Shown here one piece after another: positions 8,012 to 17,421 of a DNA stretch of 64,000 bases (its first letter is position 1; every line of letters begins with the position of its first letter). Made by a program: the position numbers and the translations under genes. Below the pieces are notes generated by a model that did no database searches, was not told where the DNA came from, and saw only the letters and a list, made by a program, of their open reading frames with translations. This DNA is from Polaromonas sp. (GTDB taxonomy: Bacteria > Pseudomonadota > Gammaproteobacteria > Burkholderiales > Burkholderiaceae_C), in the NCBI RefSeq assembly GCF_029945685.1, contig NZ_JAQSDA010000009.1:62001-126000 (forward strand), written 5' to 3'.

Positions 8012-9721
8012 ATGAAATTTTTCCATGCTTGGCGCCTCGATTCGGCGCCATTTTCACGCAAGTTTCCGTCTTCCGTCGACCATGCAGGTGAGGCTCCGAG
8101 GAATCACAATCCCATTTGGCTGGTAACCGGCGGCAGTCTTTGGCTGGCGACCGCGGCCAATTTTCCTCTGTGGCGCGAATTGTCCCATCTTGCGTTGACT
8201 AGCGACCCAGCAGGGCTTGCTTTTTCGTTGGCAATGATGTTAATCATTGCTGCAACACTGATGGCCATGCTCAGCCTGTTTGCATGGCGCTGGACATTGA
8301 AACCCGTTCTCACGCTGATGCTATTCGCCTCGGCTTTTGGGGCCTACTTCATGTGGAGTTATCGCGTTGTGATTGATGCGACCATGATGATCAATGTGCT
8401 TCAAACCGACGTGAGGGAGGCAGCAGACCTGTTCAGTCCGCGATTAGTCGTTACGGTGCTTGTATTGGCTGTATTGCCATCCTGGACAATCTGGCGCCTA
8501 CCTATTGGCTACGGCCCTTGGTCACGACGGCTGCTTCAGAATTTTCTGATGGCGATAGCTGCCGTGATCCTGCTTGCAGTGTCGGTTGTACTCAGCTATC
8601 AACCGCTTGCGTCCACGATGCGTAACCACAAGCAGGTGCGGTATTTGATGAACCCGCTGAATTCGATGTATGCCTTGGGCTATTTAGCTGCAGGGCCGCT
8701 ACAACGTGATCGATCAGTCCTGGAGCCCATAGGTCTGGATGCGCGCTCCCCTGAGGTTGCTTCCAATGATCTTCCGCCGCTGATAATTTTGGTGGTTGGA
8801 GAGACGGCGCGGAGTGGCAATTTCAGCATAAATGGCTATCCTCGTCCGACGACTCCCAAGCTGGGACACGAAGAAGTCGCCAGCTTCCGGAACGTCTCAG
8901 CATGTGGGACCAGTACGGCGGTGGCCCTTCCCTGCATGTTTTCAAACCTTGGGCGAACCCAATTCGACGCGAGAAGCAAGAATTTTGAGGGTCTTCTGGA
9001 CGTGATCCAACGCGCGGGGATGGCAGTGCTTTGGTTGGACAATCAGTCAGGTTGCAAAGCGGCATGTGATCGCGTTGGCTATGCCAATACATCCAAACTA
9101 AGGAACCCTCAATTGTGTCCGGAGGGTGCGTGTTACGACGCCATCATGCTTGAGGATTTGGATGCACGGATTGCAGCGCTGCCTGCAAAGGCGCGTGCGC
9201 GCGGGGTGGTTTTGGTACTGCACGCGATGGGTAGCCATGGCCCGGCCTACTACCTTCGCTCTCCCCAAGCGTTTAAACAATTTGGGCCTGAATGTTCGAG
9301 CAACGATTTGCAAAACTGCAGCCAAGCCGAACTGCTAAATGCGTACGACAACTCGATCATCTACACCGACCATTTCCTCGACTCAACTATTCATTGGCTC
9401 AGAACGCAGCAAGCCACCTATGCTCCCGCCATGGTGTATGTCGGTGATCATGGAGAGTCCCTCGGCGAGAACAATCTTTACCTCCACGGCCTGCCGTATG
9501 CTATCGCGCCTGATGTGCAGACGAGGGTGCCTTGGTTTACCTGGCTATCCCCCCGCTTTGCAAGCAAGAAAACTCTCACTCCGCAGTGTTTGCACAAGAA
9601 ACAAGAGGAGAAGATTACGCACGACAATTACTTTCACTCGGTACTAGGGCTGCTCAGTATTAAGACCGTTGTCTACCAGCCTCAACTAGATGTGTATGCA
9701 TCTTGCACAGGTACAAGATGA
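8012..9721 (+). CDS. eptA: Lipid A phosphoethanolamine transferase (EptA/MCR family)
   Basis: This inner-membrane enzyme transfers phosphoethanolamine from phosphatidylethanolamine to lipid A, lowering surface negative charge. Five N-terminal membrane helices are followed by a periplasmic sulfatase-like domain. Catalytic and zinc residues of the family are visible: VVGETARSGN (Glu), CGTSTAVALPCMF (nucleophilic Thr), HAMGSHGPAY and GDHGESLGEN (Asp-His). The Cys pairs typical of the family are kept. ATG 8012 has GAGG seven bases upstream; GTG 7910 would add 34 residues and overlaps the previous stop. Carriage in a metal island may link metal stress and cationic-peptide tolerance; that is inference. 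Confidence 0.88.
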   Translation: MKFFHAWRLDSAPFSRKFPSSVDHAGEAPRNHNPIWLVTGGSLWLATAANFPLWRELSHLALTSDPAGLAFSLAMMLIIAATLMAMLSLFAWRWTLKPVLTLMLFASAFGAYFMWSYRVVIDATMMINVLQTDVREAADLFSPRLVVTVLVLAVLPSWTIWRLPIGYGPWSRRLLQNFLMAIAAVILLAVSVVLSYQPLASTMRNHKQVRYLMNPLNSMYALGYLAAGPLQRDRSVLEPIGLDARSPEVASNDLPPLIILVVGETARSGNFSINGYPRPTTPKLGHEEVASFRNVSACGTSTAVALPCMFSNLGRTQFDARSKNFEGLLDVIQRAGMAVLWLDNQSGCKAACDRVGYANTSKLRNPQLCPEGACYDAIMLEDLDARIAALPAKARARGVVLVLHAMGSHGPAYYLRSPQAFKQFGPECSSNDLQNCSQAELLNAYDNSIIYTDHFLDSTIHWLRTQQATYAPAMVYVGDHGESLGENNLYLHGLPYAIAPDVQTRVPWFTWLSPRFASKKTLTPQCLHKKQEEKITHDNYFHSVLGLLSIKTVVYQPQLDVYASCTGTR

Positions 9722-9781
9722 TGATCTCTTGCCCCTGAGAGGTACCGCAGTCGCCTTTCGGACCTTGAACTCGACCGACAT

Positions 9782-12454
9782 TCATGCTTCTTTGTTGGCG
9801 CTTGACGTGAAGTTGTAGGCAAGCAAACGCAATGCATTCGCGACAACCATCACAGTGGATCCTTCATGGAAAAGCACAGCAGTTCCAATGTTGAGACCAA
9901 ATATCGTGGCCGGAATCAACACCGCAACCACGCCCAAGCTGACAAACAGGTTCTGGCGAATGATGCGACTCGTGCTGCGGGACAATCCAACCGCAAACGG
10001 AAGTTGAGCCAGGTCGTCAGCCATGAGGGCCACATCGGCGGTTTCAAGCGCAACATCGGACCCTGCAGCACCCATTGCAATGCCGACGGTAGCGTTGGCC
10101 ATGGCAGGGGCATCATTGACGCCATCTCCTACCATCGCCACCTTGCCGTGCTTCTCGCGGAGCGCCTTGATTTCTTGGACTTTTTGCTCGGGCATGAGGT
10201 CGCCCCTGGCTTCTGTGAGTCCAACGCTTTTTGCAACGGCTTCGGCCACCTTTTGATTGTCCCCGGAGATCATGATCAAACGCTCGATGCCCAGGGAGCG
10301 TAGTTCCGCCATCACCTGCGCTGCAGCCGGCCGAGGGGTATCCATGACGGCAATGACTCCCAGAAATCTCGTGCCCTTGCGCACCACCATCGTGGTCCGA
10401 CCTGCGGCAACCAGTTTGTCGTTGACCGCCACCAACTCCGCTGGCAATGCCGAATCCTTCAGTTCATCAAAGAGCGATGGTTTGCCAATATGCACCTGTT
10501 GCCCATCAACAAGTGCCTGGACGCCCCGACCGGTGATGCTTTTCACATCGGTGACCGCTGGCGGATTCACACGGCCGCCCAGTCGCTCCCGCGCCCCGTT
10601 GACGATAGCGCCCGCCAAGGGATGGTCGCTTTGCTGCTCTACAGCCAGCGCAACCGAAAGCAATTCATCGTCACTTACCCCATCCATTGCCACTGCGTCG
10701 GTCAGTTTTGGTTTGCCCTCTGTAAGCGTGCCTGTCTTGTCGAAAGCAATCGACGTCAACGTGCCAAGGTTCTCCAGCGGTCCGCCGCCCTTGACCAGAA
10801 CGCCACCCCGTCCAGCCCTTGCCACACCGCTCAAAACCGCACTGGGCACCGAGATGGCCAATGCGCAAGGGCTGGCCGCAACGAGAACGGCCATGGCGCG
10901 ATAAAAAGTCGCAGAAAATGGCTCGTCAATGACGAGACCGGCGAACATCAGCAAAACCACAAGCGCCAAAACCGCCGGCACAAAGATCCGCTCAAATTTT
11001 TCGGTGAACTGCTGGGTCGGCGAGCGTTGCGCCTCGGCTTCCGTGACCATCTTGACAACGCGTGCCATGGTCGATTGCTCGGAGCGCCTGGCAACCATCA
11101 CCTCGATAGCGCCAGAGCCGTTGATCGTGCCGGCAAAAACGCGGTGCTCAGCGCCCACCCGATCAAAAGCGCTGAGCGCTGCCCTTGCGTCAGTTATCGG
11201 ACTTTTATCGACGGGTACGCTTTCTCCGGTCACCGGTGCCTGGTTAACGCTTGAAGTTCCCACGACCACGACCCCATCGGCCGGAAGGCGCTCGTTTGGC
11301 CGCACGATGACCACATCGCCAACCTGGAGCTTGCCGACGCCGATTTCTTCCGTTCCATTTTCCCGGCGAACCGTTGCCACCTCCGGCGCCAGCTTGGCCA
11401 GTGCCTCGATAGCCTTACGAGCTCGGCCCATGGCGTAGTGCTCCAAAGAGTGGCCCAGGCTGAAGAGGAACAGCAGGAGAGCACCTTCTGCCCATTTCCC
11501 CAGGGCCGCAGCACCAACTGCGGCAACCAGCATCAGGGTGTCAATTTCAAAGCGGCGGGCGCGAAGATTTTCGACGGCCTCTTTGACGGTATAAAAGCCG
11601 CCAAACAAATAAGCCAAGACATAAAAAGCCGTCGGTAACCAGCTGGGTGAGGCGCCGCTGCGTTCTACCAACCAGCCACCGAGTAAAAGAAGGCCTGCCA
11701 ACGCAGCAAAGATCAGCTCGGTTTGCTCCCCAAACATGCCACCGTGCGCGTGATCATGTTCCGCATGGTCACTTGTGTCGCCGTGTTTGTGATCGTGTCC
11801 AGAATGATCCTCTGCACCGAGAGGCGGCTCACCTCCGGGAGAAGGCAGTTGCTCATCTGCCGCTGTGATCGGTGGCGATGTAGGAGTCGTTTCAGGCGCG
11901 GCGGCCCGATGTTCGTGACTGTGGTTCTGTTCGCTGGTGGAATGCCCAGGATGTGAATGCGGTTTTGGCTTATCCTCAGCCGCCGCAGCAATCAAATCCC
12001 GATCTCTTTTGTCATTGCCTATACCCAGCGCGGCGGCCTTTGCCCGCAGGTCACTGGCAGACACCTGTCGCCTGTCATATTCAATGCGTACGGTGCCAGA
12101 GGCCGAGACATCAGCTTCAAATACGCCGGTTGTGTCGCGCAGAGCCTCTGCGATGCGGCGTGCGGCGCGCGCATGTAGAGGCGGCGCACTGATGACGACA
12201 TGGGCGTACTGCTCGTTTAGCGCAGCACCTGCCGCGCTTACCAGTTCTCGAACTCTCGTCAGTGAAATTACAGACGGAATGTAGTGGATGCAAAGTTGCG
12301 GAGGATGATCCTGACCTTGTGCAACATGCGCCTGCGAGATGCCAGGTCGGCCGGAAAGGGAGGCGATCAGTCGGGCTACGCAACGATCCTCAACATTGTC
12401 AATATGAGGAAGGACCAGCGGCAGGTCCAGACGCAATTTGATGGGTTCGCTCAT
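9782..12454 (-). CDS. czcP: P1B-type heavy-metal ATPase, CzcP-like (SPC motif)
   Basis: This ATP-driven inner-membrane metal exporter has 890 residues. Two N-terminal HMA-like folds lack CxxC, and residues about 160-245 form a His-rich linker (PHSHPGH, SGHDHKHG, EHDHAHGG). The core has SPCALAISVPSAV in the ion-binding helix, DKTGTLTEGKPKL for phosphorylation, HPLAGAIV, GDGVNDAPAM and a late HEGSTVMVVAN. SPC plus HEGxT marks the P1B-4 class, to which Cupriavidus CzcP belongs (Zn, Co, Cd). It is transcribed convergently to eptA with a 60-base gap that shows no clear terminator. The symbol is by class, not proven orthology. Confidence 0.85.
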   Translation of the reverse strand: MSEPIKLRLDLPLVLPHIDNVEDRCVARLIASLSGRPGISQAHVAQGQDHPPQLCIHYIPSVISLTRVRELVSAAGAALNEQYAHVVISAPPLHARAARRIAEALRDTTGVFEADVSASGTVRIEYDRRQVSASDLRAKAAALGIGNDKRDRDLIAAAAEDKPKPHSHPGHSTSEQNHSHEHRAAAPETTPTSPPITAADEQLPSPGGEPPLGAEDHSGHDHKHGDTSDHAEHDHAHGGMFGEQTELIFAALAGLLLLGGWLVERSGASPSWLPTAFYVLAYLFGGFYTVKEAVENLRARRFEIDTLMLVAAVGAAALGKWAEGALLLFLFSLGHSLEHYAMGRARKAIEALAKLAPEVATVRRENGTEEIGVGKLQVGDVVIVRPNERLPADGVVVVGTSSVNQAPVTGESVPVDKSPITDARAALSAFDRVGAEHRVFAGTINGSGAIEVMVARRSEQSTMARVVKMVTEAEAQRSPTQQFTEKFERIFVPAVLALVVLLMFAGLVIDEPFSATFYRAMAVLVAASPCALAISVPSAVLSGVARAGRGGVLVKGGGPLENLGTLTSIAFDKTGTLTEGKPKLTDAVAMDGVSDDELLSVALAVEQQSDHPLAGAIVNGARERLGGRVNPPAVTDVKSITGRGVQALVDGQQVHIGKPSLFDELKDSALPAELVAVNDKLVAAGRTTMVVRKGTRFLGVIAVMDTPRPAAAQVMAELRSLGIERLIMISGDNQKVAEAVAKSVGLTEARGDLMPEQKVQEIKALREKHGKVAMVGDGVNDAPAMANATVGIAMGAAGSDVALETADVALMADDLAQLPFAVGLSRSTSRIIRQNLFVSLGVVAVLIPATIFGLNIGTAVLFHEGSTVMVVANALRLLAYNFTSSANKEA

Positions 12455-12534
12455 GATGAGGACTCGCTTTCATTTCTGACAAAATATCAAAGAACGGCAC
12501 GGGAAGGCGTCGGCCTGTTTCATGTTCCGCCGTC

Positions 12535-13026
12535 TCAATACTGAAGCGAGGCGCGTTCGTTTAACAGGCCGTCCAGGCGGCGACGGGCCTTTTGCACAGC
12601 GTTGGCAAGTGCTTGTCGCCGCTGAAAGTATGAGGGTGTAAGTCGACGACCTTGCCGCTCTCCTTCCTGAACTTCCTGACCTTGCTGCAGGTCTGACTCC
12701 GCACTCTTAAGTTCACTGTAGGCATCGTCGACCTGCTTGTCGAGTTGCTTGAGACGAGCAGACCGAGCCGCGGCATTTTCAAGTAGCTGCGCGCGCGACA
12801 TGGAAAGGGCTTTCTGAGCTGCCTCCGCGTCTTGCGCATTTGGCGGATGCCGTTCAATGCTTATTTTTTCTTTTCGGCTTGCCTTGGGCACCGGTTCATC
12901 GGAATAGATGATTCGGCCGTCTGACAGAGTTGACTTGTAAATAATGCGTTCGTCGGCGATGCTCAGCGTAGCGATACCGGACAGAGCTGCGCATGCGGCC
13001 AGTCTGAAAACTTGTTCGACTTTCAT
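12535..13026 (-). CDS. DUF4124-like exported coiled-coil protein
   Basis: The 163-residue protein has a signal peptide ending near residue 24 (SGIATLSIAD). A DUF4124-type segment (IIYKSTLSDGRIIYSDEP) follows, then a long charged helical region (residues 60-160) expected to form a coiled coil. It probably works in the periplasm; role unknown. Its start overlaps the stop of the CaCA exchanger gene by four bases, so the two are co-translated. A C-terminal remnant of a paralogue lies at 14962-15228. Confidence 0.65.
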   Translation of the reverse strand: MKVEQVFRLAACAALSGIATLSIADERIIYKSTLSDGRIIYSDEPVPKASRKEKISIERHPPNAQDAEAAQKALSMSRAQLLENAAARSARLKQLDKQVDDAYSELKSAESDLQQGQEVQEGERQGRRLTPSYFQRRQALANAVQKARRRLDGLLNERASLQY

Positions 13027-14309
13027 GGCTTCGGTGCAGCATCTGCTGGGCCAGATCCGGCTGCTGCTGCAGCGGGAAGCCTTTGCTTGTCAATGGCGGA
13101 CTGGAGTTGCCATGCCGCCCGCCAAGCGCTCGGTGCCCCAAAGATCAATAGCGCAACGCCCATAACCAGGTACAACCAACCGAGCACTGTCAACGAGTTG
13201 ATGGCTCTGACGGCATCATCCCTGTAAAGAAATGCTATACCCAGTTGGACGCTGAACAGCGCCGCAAGTACTATGGCCGACCACAAGCTCAGACGCAGCC
13301 GTAGCAGGAGAGCAACTCCGAATATGGATTGCGCTGCAGTCAGGAAAAACTCTTCATGTTGGCGTGCATCCAGCGGAAGGGCCGTCCAGGTCCCAGCGCC
13401 GAAGCTCATTGCCAGGGGCAGCATCCCCACAAGCAATGTCCACTGGTTGATCTTGTCGCTGATCATGGTGGTCAGACCGCCTTCGGCACGGCCGGAAAGT
13501 ACGAATAGAACGGCGATAACGACTGCCGGGGCCTCACTGGCCAGTGGCGCCAGCCACTGGATAAGCAAAAACTCATCAATACCCCAGATTCTTCCAGACT
13601 GGATCATGGCTTCCGCAAATGGTTCGGCGGACGCCAGTATGACGGTTGCTGCAATGACGGTCAGACCGCCCATCCATGCCCATTGCCAGGCAGGGGACAG
13701 CGTTGAAAGCGCCGCCGCAGGCCCGGGCTCATCATCCGCTTCAAGACCTGACTTGACCTTGGGCATGCGCCCAGCCTGCCAGAGATAGGCGCCAAAGATG
13801 GCGACGAGGACAACTGTATCCAGCAAGCCGATGCTGTTTTTCAGGACAATGACGAATGCGTACAGGCTGGCCAGCAGCAAAAAACCAATCTCCACCATGT
13901 TGACAGTGGCCAGGGCAATACCCCGCTGACGGGTACGCCACCAGTGTAAAAAAACCATCAGCGGCCAAGCCAGCCCAACCAGCAATCGGTTAGCGCCGGT
14001 CATATTGGCGGCCGCGTATTGGACATAGTTGGACTCTGGCGCCTTGCCGGCCTGATAGGCGTAGTACATGTCTACAGCGTATTCAGGCAGCACCGTGACC
14101 AGCGCAACTAACGCGAGTATGAGACCTTGAGATATCCGTTTTTCGGCGGCCTCGGCACCCCACGAAAGCATGAAACCTGCAGCCAGCACTGCAACCCCGA
14201 AAACTGCCATGTCCAGCACGGGATTGGGACGCCAGCCACTTAAGCGAAAGACAATGGCAGGTGCGATACCGATCAGGGCAATAGCAAGAAGAGTCAAGAA
14301 GCGCTTCAC
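13023..14309 (-). CDS. Sodium/calcium-exchanger-type (CaCA) membrane protein
   Basis: This 428-residue integral membrane protein has about ten or eleven hydrophobic helices and two alpha-repeat-like segments. They are AAEKRISQGLILALVALVTV with LPEYAVDMYYA, and LLIQWLAPLASEAPAVVIAV, each carrying the acidic residue followed by small residues typical of CaCA cation/proton or cation/sodium antiporters. The C-terminal tail is Ala/Pro rich and cytosolic. It is the upstream gene of a two-gene unit with the DUF4124 protein. In a metal island a divalent-cation exchange role is likely, but the ion is not evident. Confidence 0.7.
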   Translation of the reverse strand: MKRFLTLLAIALIGIAPAIVFRLSGWRPNPVLDMAVFGVAVLAAGFMLSWGAEAAEKRISQGLILALVALVTVLPEYAVDMYYAYQAGKAPESNYVQYAAANMTGANRLLVGLAWPLMVFLHWWRTRQRGIALATVNMVEIGFLLLASLYAFVIVLKNSIGLLDTVVLVAIFGAYLWQAGRMPKVKSGLEADDEPGPAAALSTLSPAWQWAWMGGLTVIAATVILASAEPFAEAMIQSGRIWGIDEFLLIQWLAPLASEAPAVVIAVLFVLSGRAEGGLTTMISDKINQWTLLVGMLPLAMSFGAGTWTALPLDARQHEEFFLTAAQSIFGVALLLRLRLSLWSAIVLAALFSVQLGIAFLYRDDAVRAINSLTVLGWLYLVMGVALLIFGAPSAWRAAWQLQSAIDKQRLPAAAAAGSGPADAAPKP

Positions 14310-14431
14310 TTCGAATCCTTATGGAAGTTAATTTTGGATTTCAAGCATCACCATCGGATAGCTGTGATAGACGGAAAGTGACTGAAGTAATAGACATTCA
14401 TGCGACCGCGAAAGGCCCACTAGCAGGGAAA

Positions 14432-14890
14432 TTAGTCCGGCCCATCACCTGCCTCTTTCCCTTCGGTTTTGAGCCTTCCGAGTCCGAAAAGCACCAAAAA
14501 ATTTGCCAGGGCAAGCACAAAGCCAATGTCGTAATATCCGAAGCCGACGGCAGCGCCCACTACACCTGTGTTGAGGATACTGGCTGCGGTGGCTGTACCG
14601 TGCGTGGTTGTGCCGGCCTTGAGAATGGCACCACCACCGATAAAACCTATACCCGTGATGACGCCCTCCAGAATCCGGGCTTGCCCGACCGAGCGCTCGC
14701 CGAGCACCTCAATTGCGAGTAGCACGAAGCCGCAGCTGGCCATGGCAACGATAGGGAAAGTTCGGAGGCCCGCGCTTCTCGAGCCATTTTCCCGGTTCCA
14801 CGCAATCGGCATGGTGAATAGGAAAGCCAGGGACATCCGGAAAAGATGGTTAGTCACGTCTCCCCATATACCCCACAAAGAACTGGTCAT
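14432..14890 (-). CDS. MgtC/SapB-family inner-membrane protein
   Basis: The protein shows the MgtC signature: IAWNRENGSRSAGLRTFPIV and ITGIGFIGGGAILKAGTTTH with GTATAASILNTG. It has four hydrophobic helices and lacks the C-terminal soluble domain found in virulence-type MgtC. The open frame extends upstream to 14980, but ATG 14890 begins at the usual position for the family. MgtC-like proteins are linked to growth in low magnesium and to F-ATPase or potassium effects; the function of short versions is unclear. It is transcribed leftwards toward the gap before the CaCA gene. Confidence 0.7.
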   Translation of the reverse strand: MTSSLWGIWGDVTNHLFRMSLAFLFTMPIAWNRENGSRSAGLRTFPIVAMASCGFVLLAIEVLGERSVGQARILEGVITGIGFIGGGAILKAGTTTHGTATAASILNTGVVGAAVGFGYYDIGFVLALANFLVLFGLGRLKTEGKEAGDGPD

Positions 14891-14961
14891 ACCGGTGGCC
14901 TGAAGTGATTGATTGATTCTTATACCCGAGCTGGCTTTAAGTTCATGCAGGACAGACGCCC

Positions 14962-15228
14962 TTATTTGCCGTTTTTGCAACGCAGCATGCTCATCAGGAG
15001 AATTTCAGACTGAAATGTGACCACGCTGTTCGGTCCGTGCCCATAGGGCTGAAGAGCGGCGTGTTGCTGGATCAAACTGCTCAACCGCCGTTCCGCCTGA
15101 GTCTGTGCCCCCCGAAAAAGCTGCTGGCGGCTGAAGTACTCTGCCGTCAGCCGTAGCCCCTGGCGATCACCCTCCTGTACAGCTGCCGCTCGCCGGCAGC
15201 TATTCCTACGCTTGAAGTAAGGAGACAA
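14962..15228 (-). pseudogene. Remnant of a DUF4124/coiled-coil protein gene
   Basis: The translated segment QEGDRQGLRLTAEYFSRQQL...RRLSSLIQQHAALQ matches the C-terminus of the intact protein encoded at 12535-13026 (QEGERQGRRLTPSYFQRRQAL...RRLDGLLNERASLQ). The signal peptide, the DUF4124 segment and most of the coiled coil are missing, and the frame reads past the ancestral stop into unrelated sequence. It is therefore a truncated duplicate or the trace of a second copy of this locus. Confidence 0.65.
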
Positions 15229-15249
15229 ACGGCGCGGGCGACCTACCTG

Positions 15250-16041
15250 TCAGGATTTGAACCATTCCACGAGTTCGGGCCCGAGCAGCGCCGCATTCAG
15301 CTCCTCGTCGGACTGCGCGACAAAGGCCTCCAGGTCGCGGATGACCACCAGGCCGGTATTCTTAAAGCGGCTGGCGATTCGCTGGACAAACTCAAACTTC
15401 ACGTTCCTGTCCTCGCATGCTCCGATGAAGAGAAAGTAGACCTGGTCCCCACGTCGCTGCGATTCCTCGAGCACGCGCGTGGTGCGGGCTTCGTCGCTCT
15501 TTTCGTTCTCACCGTCTGTAATGAAGAGGACAAGGGAGCGCTTTTTCTCGTGAGTGTGCGGTGTACCGTGCTCATGTTGCTGCTGAGGCAAATTGAAAAG
15601 GCGCCACAGGAAGCCTTTGCCTTGCGACGCTCGGTGAGCCTCCTCGCACTCTTTCCACCCGAAATGCTCAAGCGCTCGTTCGATCACGAAGCTGTAGGTC
15701 GTGCCGCCATTCCAACCGGGGACCCGCTCGACGATGTTCCGCGTGACGTAGCCCTCGGCGTTCTCCGGCGTCACGCTTCCGACATAGTGCGCACTGCGCT
15801 CGCCCGAGCTGAAGGTGAAAACATCCATCTTCCGGTCTGGGTCGAGTACCACGCAATACGGCACAAGGCGCTCAATCAGGAGGCTTGTCGTGCCCTCCTC
15901 GTGCTCGTGCTCGAAAGAGCCGGAAACGTCAATGATCGCGGCGGTTTCCGCCTTCACGGCCGCGACGACGCCGGCCTTGTCGAGCGCTAGTCGCAAGATG
16001 CCAGCCGATTTTTCGAGATTGAGTGTCAGTTTGCCGTTCAT
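15250..16041 (-). CDS. von Willebrand A domain protein of the Ter-like stress cluster
   Basis: This 263-residue protein has a single vWA fold. The MIDAS motif is intact (IIDVSGSF, Asp38-x-Ser40-x-Ser42), with a later Thr-containing loop (WNGGTTYS) and FITDGEN. Such soluble vWA proteins accompany TerD, TelA and related proteins in chemical-stress (tellurite-type) clusters and probably act as metal-dependent scaffolds. Start ATG 16041 has GGAG six bases upstream; ATG 16053 is less likely. An insert rich in Gln/His (PQQQHEHGTPHTHEKK) interrupts the domain. Confidence 0.75.
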   Translation of the reverse strand: MNGKLTLNLEKSAGILRLALDKAGVVAAVKAETAAIIDVSGSFEHEHEEGTTSLLIERLVPYCVVLDPDRKMDVFTFSSGERSAHYVGSVTPENAEGYVTRNIVERVPGWNGGTTYSFVIERALEHFGWKECEEAHRASQGKGFLWRLFNLPQQQHEHGTPHTHEKKRSLVLFITDGENEKSDEARTTRVLEESQRRGDQVYFLFIGACEDRNVKFEFVQRIASRFKNTGLVVIRDLEAFVAQSDEELNAALLGPELVEWFKS

Positions 16042-16295
16042 GATGCTCTCCATTCAAGGTGTGCCGTATTGGTCTTCGATAGTGCGAGGAGGCTCGGGCG
16101 CGTATAGGTCATAGTAAAGCCGCCGACCGCAGGATACTCCAGATTCGCGCTTACAGCGCCCGCCATCACAGCCTTCCAGTAACTGGTTACCAGCGCCGGG
16201 GATGCATCGACGAGCGGCAGGGATACACTTCAGCAGCTTCGACTCCGCCCGAGTCAACGCTTTTGTTAATTCGATGCGCTTACAAGGAGTGCTTT
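16042..16295. other. Gap upstream of the vWA gene
   Basis: A 67-codon minus-strand frame (16054-16257) with five Cys residues is open here but has no recognised relative or convincing ribosome-binding site. I see no other feature apart from the AAGGAG at 16284-16289 that belongs to the dead zinc-ribbon gene. Confidence 0.3.
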
Positions 16296-16534
16296 AGGGG
16301 TTTTCTTGAGAATCTGCTGCGTGGAATGGCTGGAGGTCATCATCGCGGGGGGCACGGCGGTGGCGGTCATGGTGGCTATGGCAAACACGGCGGTCCGCCT
16401 CCGGGGGAATGCCGCCAAGCAATTACGGCGGCCAGCCACCCGCCCCTTCAGGGACAGCACGCGCCAAGTGCGGCGCCGACGCGCCGGCTGGCGCTAAGTT
16501 TTGCCCGGGGTGCGGCAAGTCCGTCCCATCCTAA
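16296..16534 (+). pseudogene. Decayed zinc-ribbon protein gene (start codon lost, frameshifted)
   Basis: Translated from 16296 the sequence reads xGFLENLLRGMAGGHHRGGHGG, aligning with MSFFDKLLSSMGGGHHG of the intact gene at 7312. The position equivalent to the initiating ATG is AGG (16296-16298), although an AAGGAG ribosome-binding site remains at 16284-16289. After the Gly/His-rich region the frame shifts; in the other frame CGADAPAGAKFCPGCGKS, a zinc ribbon, runs to TAA at 16532-16534. One ribbon has lost its first Cys pair or was single. Two lesions make it non-functional. Confidence 0.75.
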
Positions 16535-16603
16535 GAACTAAAGGGTCAGGCCGGATTCACAAGCCGGTCGTACATTTCTCTTGTCTGTTCGTTGGCCCTC
16601 TTT

Positions 16604-17406
16604 TCAAAATCTCGTGCTGATGCCTGCCGACACAAATGCCCTTGGCGATGTATTGCCTCGTACACCCTTGCCAACGCTGAAGTCCAGTTGTACGTTGGGT
16701 GCGAGCAGGTAGCCAAGGCCAGCGTCAAGGATGACAGAGGCGCGCCCACCTCTTTCTCGGGTGATTGCATCCCAGCATCCACGAACAGGCTGAGCGAGGC
16801 TGTGGGGTTGTAGCTCAGAGTGGCGGCGAAAGTCCGGGCGAAAAATGTTCGCCCCTCATCGTCTTCGACGAGGCAGACACCAATGTTCGGATTAAGAGGC
16901 CATTTTTGTGCAAAATCCCAATCGGCCGCCAAACGCAGATCACCACTGGTGCGCTGGCTACGAAAGCTGCCGGATCCCGACTGCGGCACAAGCCTGGCAA
17001 TCATTCCAAGGGAGGGCGTAGTGCCATCCTTCACGTCCGTGATCTGCTACTTGGCACCAAGCGCCACGGGCGCGCGTCCTTCTTCGCGGACGAGTGAACC
17101 GGATGCGTCGCGTGATGTCTGGAATACGTAGGAATTGGTTTCTAGCCGAAACTCCCAGTTTTGCCCCATGCCGGCGCGTAGCAGCAGCGGGGCCATGGCA
17201 CGGTGATTGGAAGTGCCCGCAGCGCGGCGGAACTCTTTTTGAAATCCCGCCTCGATTTGCAAGCGACCGTGGCCGATCACCTTGCTGCCATCGGCAATGC
17301 CGGGGCGGTCCGCATTAATGGGTTCGTTGACCTGGGCCCAGGCGATGGCTGCGCCCTGCAACGCGATCGCCGCGACCATCGCCTTTTTCTTGATGCGTCC
17401 GGTCAT
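16604..17406 (-). pseudogene. Outer-membrane beta-barrel type protein gene with nonsense codon and frameshift
   Basis: The frame starts MTGRIKKKAMVAAIALQG with a signal peptide and continues INADRPGIADGSKVIGHGRLQ, a pattern of the MetA-pathway/phenol-degradation transporter-like outer-membrane family. An in-frame TAG (17047-17049) follows LGAK; directly after it the same frame continues QITDVKDGTTPSLG. Further on, near 16740, a frameshift moves the reading to another frame, where ASVILDAGLGYLLAPNVQ runs to ISTRF-stop at 16604, the Phe end expected of a barrel. Both lesions would abolish the protein unless the stop is suppressed. Confidence 0.7.
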
Positions 17407-17421
17407 GAATCCGCTCGCTGC

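Noticed and set aside
10490..11254. 254-codon plus-strand frame over the P-type ATPase gene
   Set aside because: It is a shadow of the ATPase coding strand; it has no coherent domain.
14321..14722. 133-codon plus-strand frame opposite the MgtC-like gene
   Set aside because: It lies antisense to a well-matched MgtC gene and has no recognisable sequence pattern.
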